A DNA stretch of 39,460 bases from Chloroflexota bacterium (GTDB lineage Bacteria > Chloroflexota > Anaerolineae > Promineifilales > Promineifilaceae): assembly GCA_022616275.1 (NCBI GenBank), contig JAKEFB010000239.1, positions 1-39,460 of the forward strand, read 5' to 3'. The notes under the pieces are model-generated. The model did not search any database, had not been told where the DNA came from, and saw only the letters and a list, made by a program, of their open reading frames with translations. The position numbers and the translations under genes are program-made. Positions 39,427 to 39,460 of the stretch are shown one piece after another. Numbering within the stretch: position 1 is the first letter of the stretch; each line of letters begins with the position of its first letter.

Positions 39427-39460
39427 GGGCACGCTTCGTGCCCCGCACGCTTCGTGCCCC
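39427..39460. repeat. Repeat family C variant, two tandem copies
   Basis: GGGCACGCTTCGTGCCCC followed directly by GCACGCTTCGTGCCCC. The GCACG/CGTGC arms are kept but the centre is CTT instead of ATAGT. The window ends inside the array, so more copies may follow. Confidence 0.7.

Overview
The window most likely comes from a member of the Chloroflexota (Anaerolineae-like, filamentous, monoderm). This is inferred from content, not from a marker gene. The supporting traits are high GC with very frequent GGCCGG/GCCGGC words, Thr/Pro linkers of the TPTPT type between domains of surface proteins, a PknB-type kinase fused to a beta-propeller, a Tad pilus operon whose TadZ carries a receiver domain, a receiver-Roadblock protein, many GT-C membrane glycosyltransferases, and no outer-membrane or LPS genes. 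No rRNA, tRNA, CRISPR array, phage or insertion sequence was seen, and no gap between genes exceeds about 260 bp.

Layout. 2-4495: the 3' part of a LamG-domain surface protein, then a 1168-residue Ser/Thr kinase with an outside calcium-repeat and beta-propeller sensor. 4633-8891: an oligopeptide-type ABC importer (lipoprotein plus two ATPases) under a near-consensus promoter, with no permease genes beside it. 8924-10192: a receiver-Roadblock fusion. 10201-11106 (minus): rimK. 11187-21238: a glycosylation block with a polyprenyl-phosphate hexose synthase, a methyltransferase, a second GT2, and five multi-spanning membrane proteins, several of them overlapping. Two of these five are paralogs of each other. 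21245-23225: a NarL-type regulator and its DegS-like soluble kinase.

23302-23589 holds a 50-residue Flp pilin gene with its own consensus promoter, perfect ribosome-binding site and strong terminator. After a minus-strand sugar dehydrogenase, another GT-C-like protein and a third GT2, the Tad motor operon tadZ-tadA-tadB-tadC runs from 27590 to 32412. The rest is housekeeping: comF (with a LacI-type palindrome upstream), hpf, an unknown nucleotidyltransferase-like gene, a low-molecular-weight tyrosine phosphatase, an HNH nuclease, a NIF3-family protein, a MazF-like C-terminal remnant, a glycine C-acetyltransferase (kbl) and a tail-anchored TPR protein.

How it fits together. The Flp pilin, Tad ATPase and platform genes and the TadZ localisation protein should make a surface pilus. 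The GT2/GT-C set between and upstream of them can supply polyprenyl-phosphate sugars and transfer them outside the cell, so surface or pilin glycosylation is a reasonable but unproven link. The most unusual signal is a set of at least five short repeat families spread through the window. Several copies supply stop codons, a ribosome-binding site, or in-frame peptide inserts in membrane proteins.
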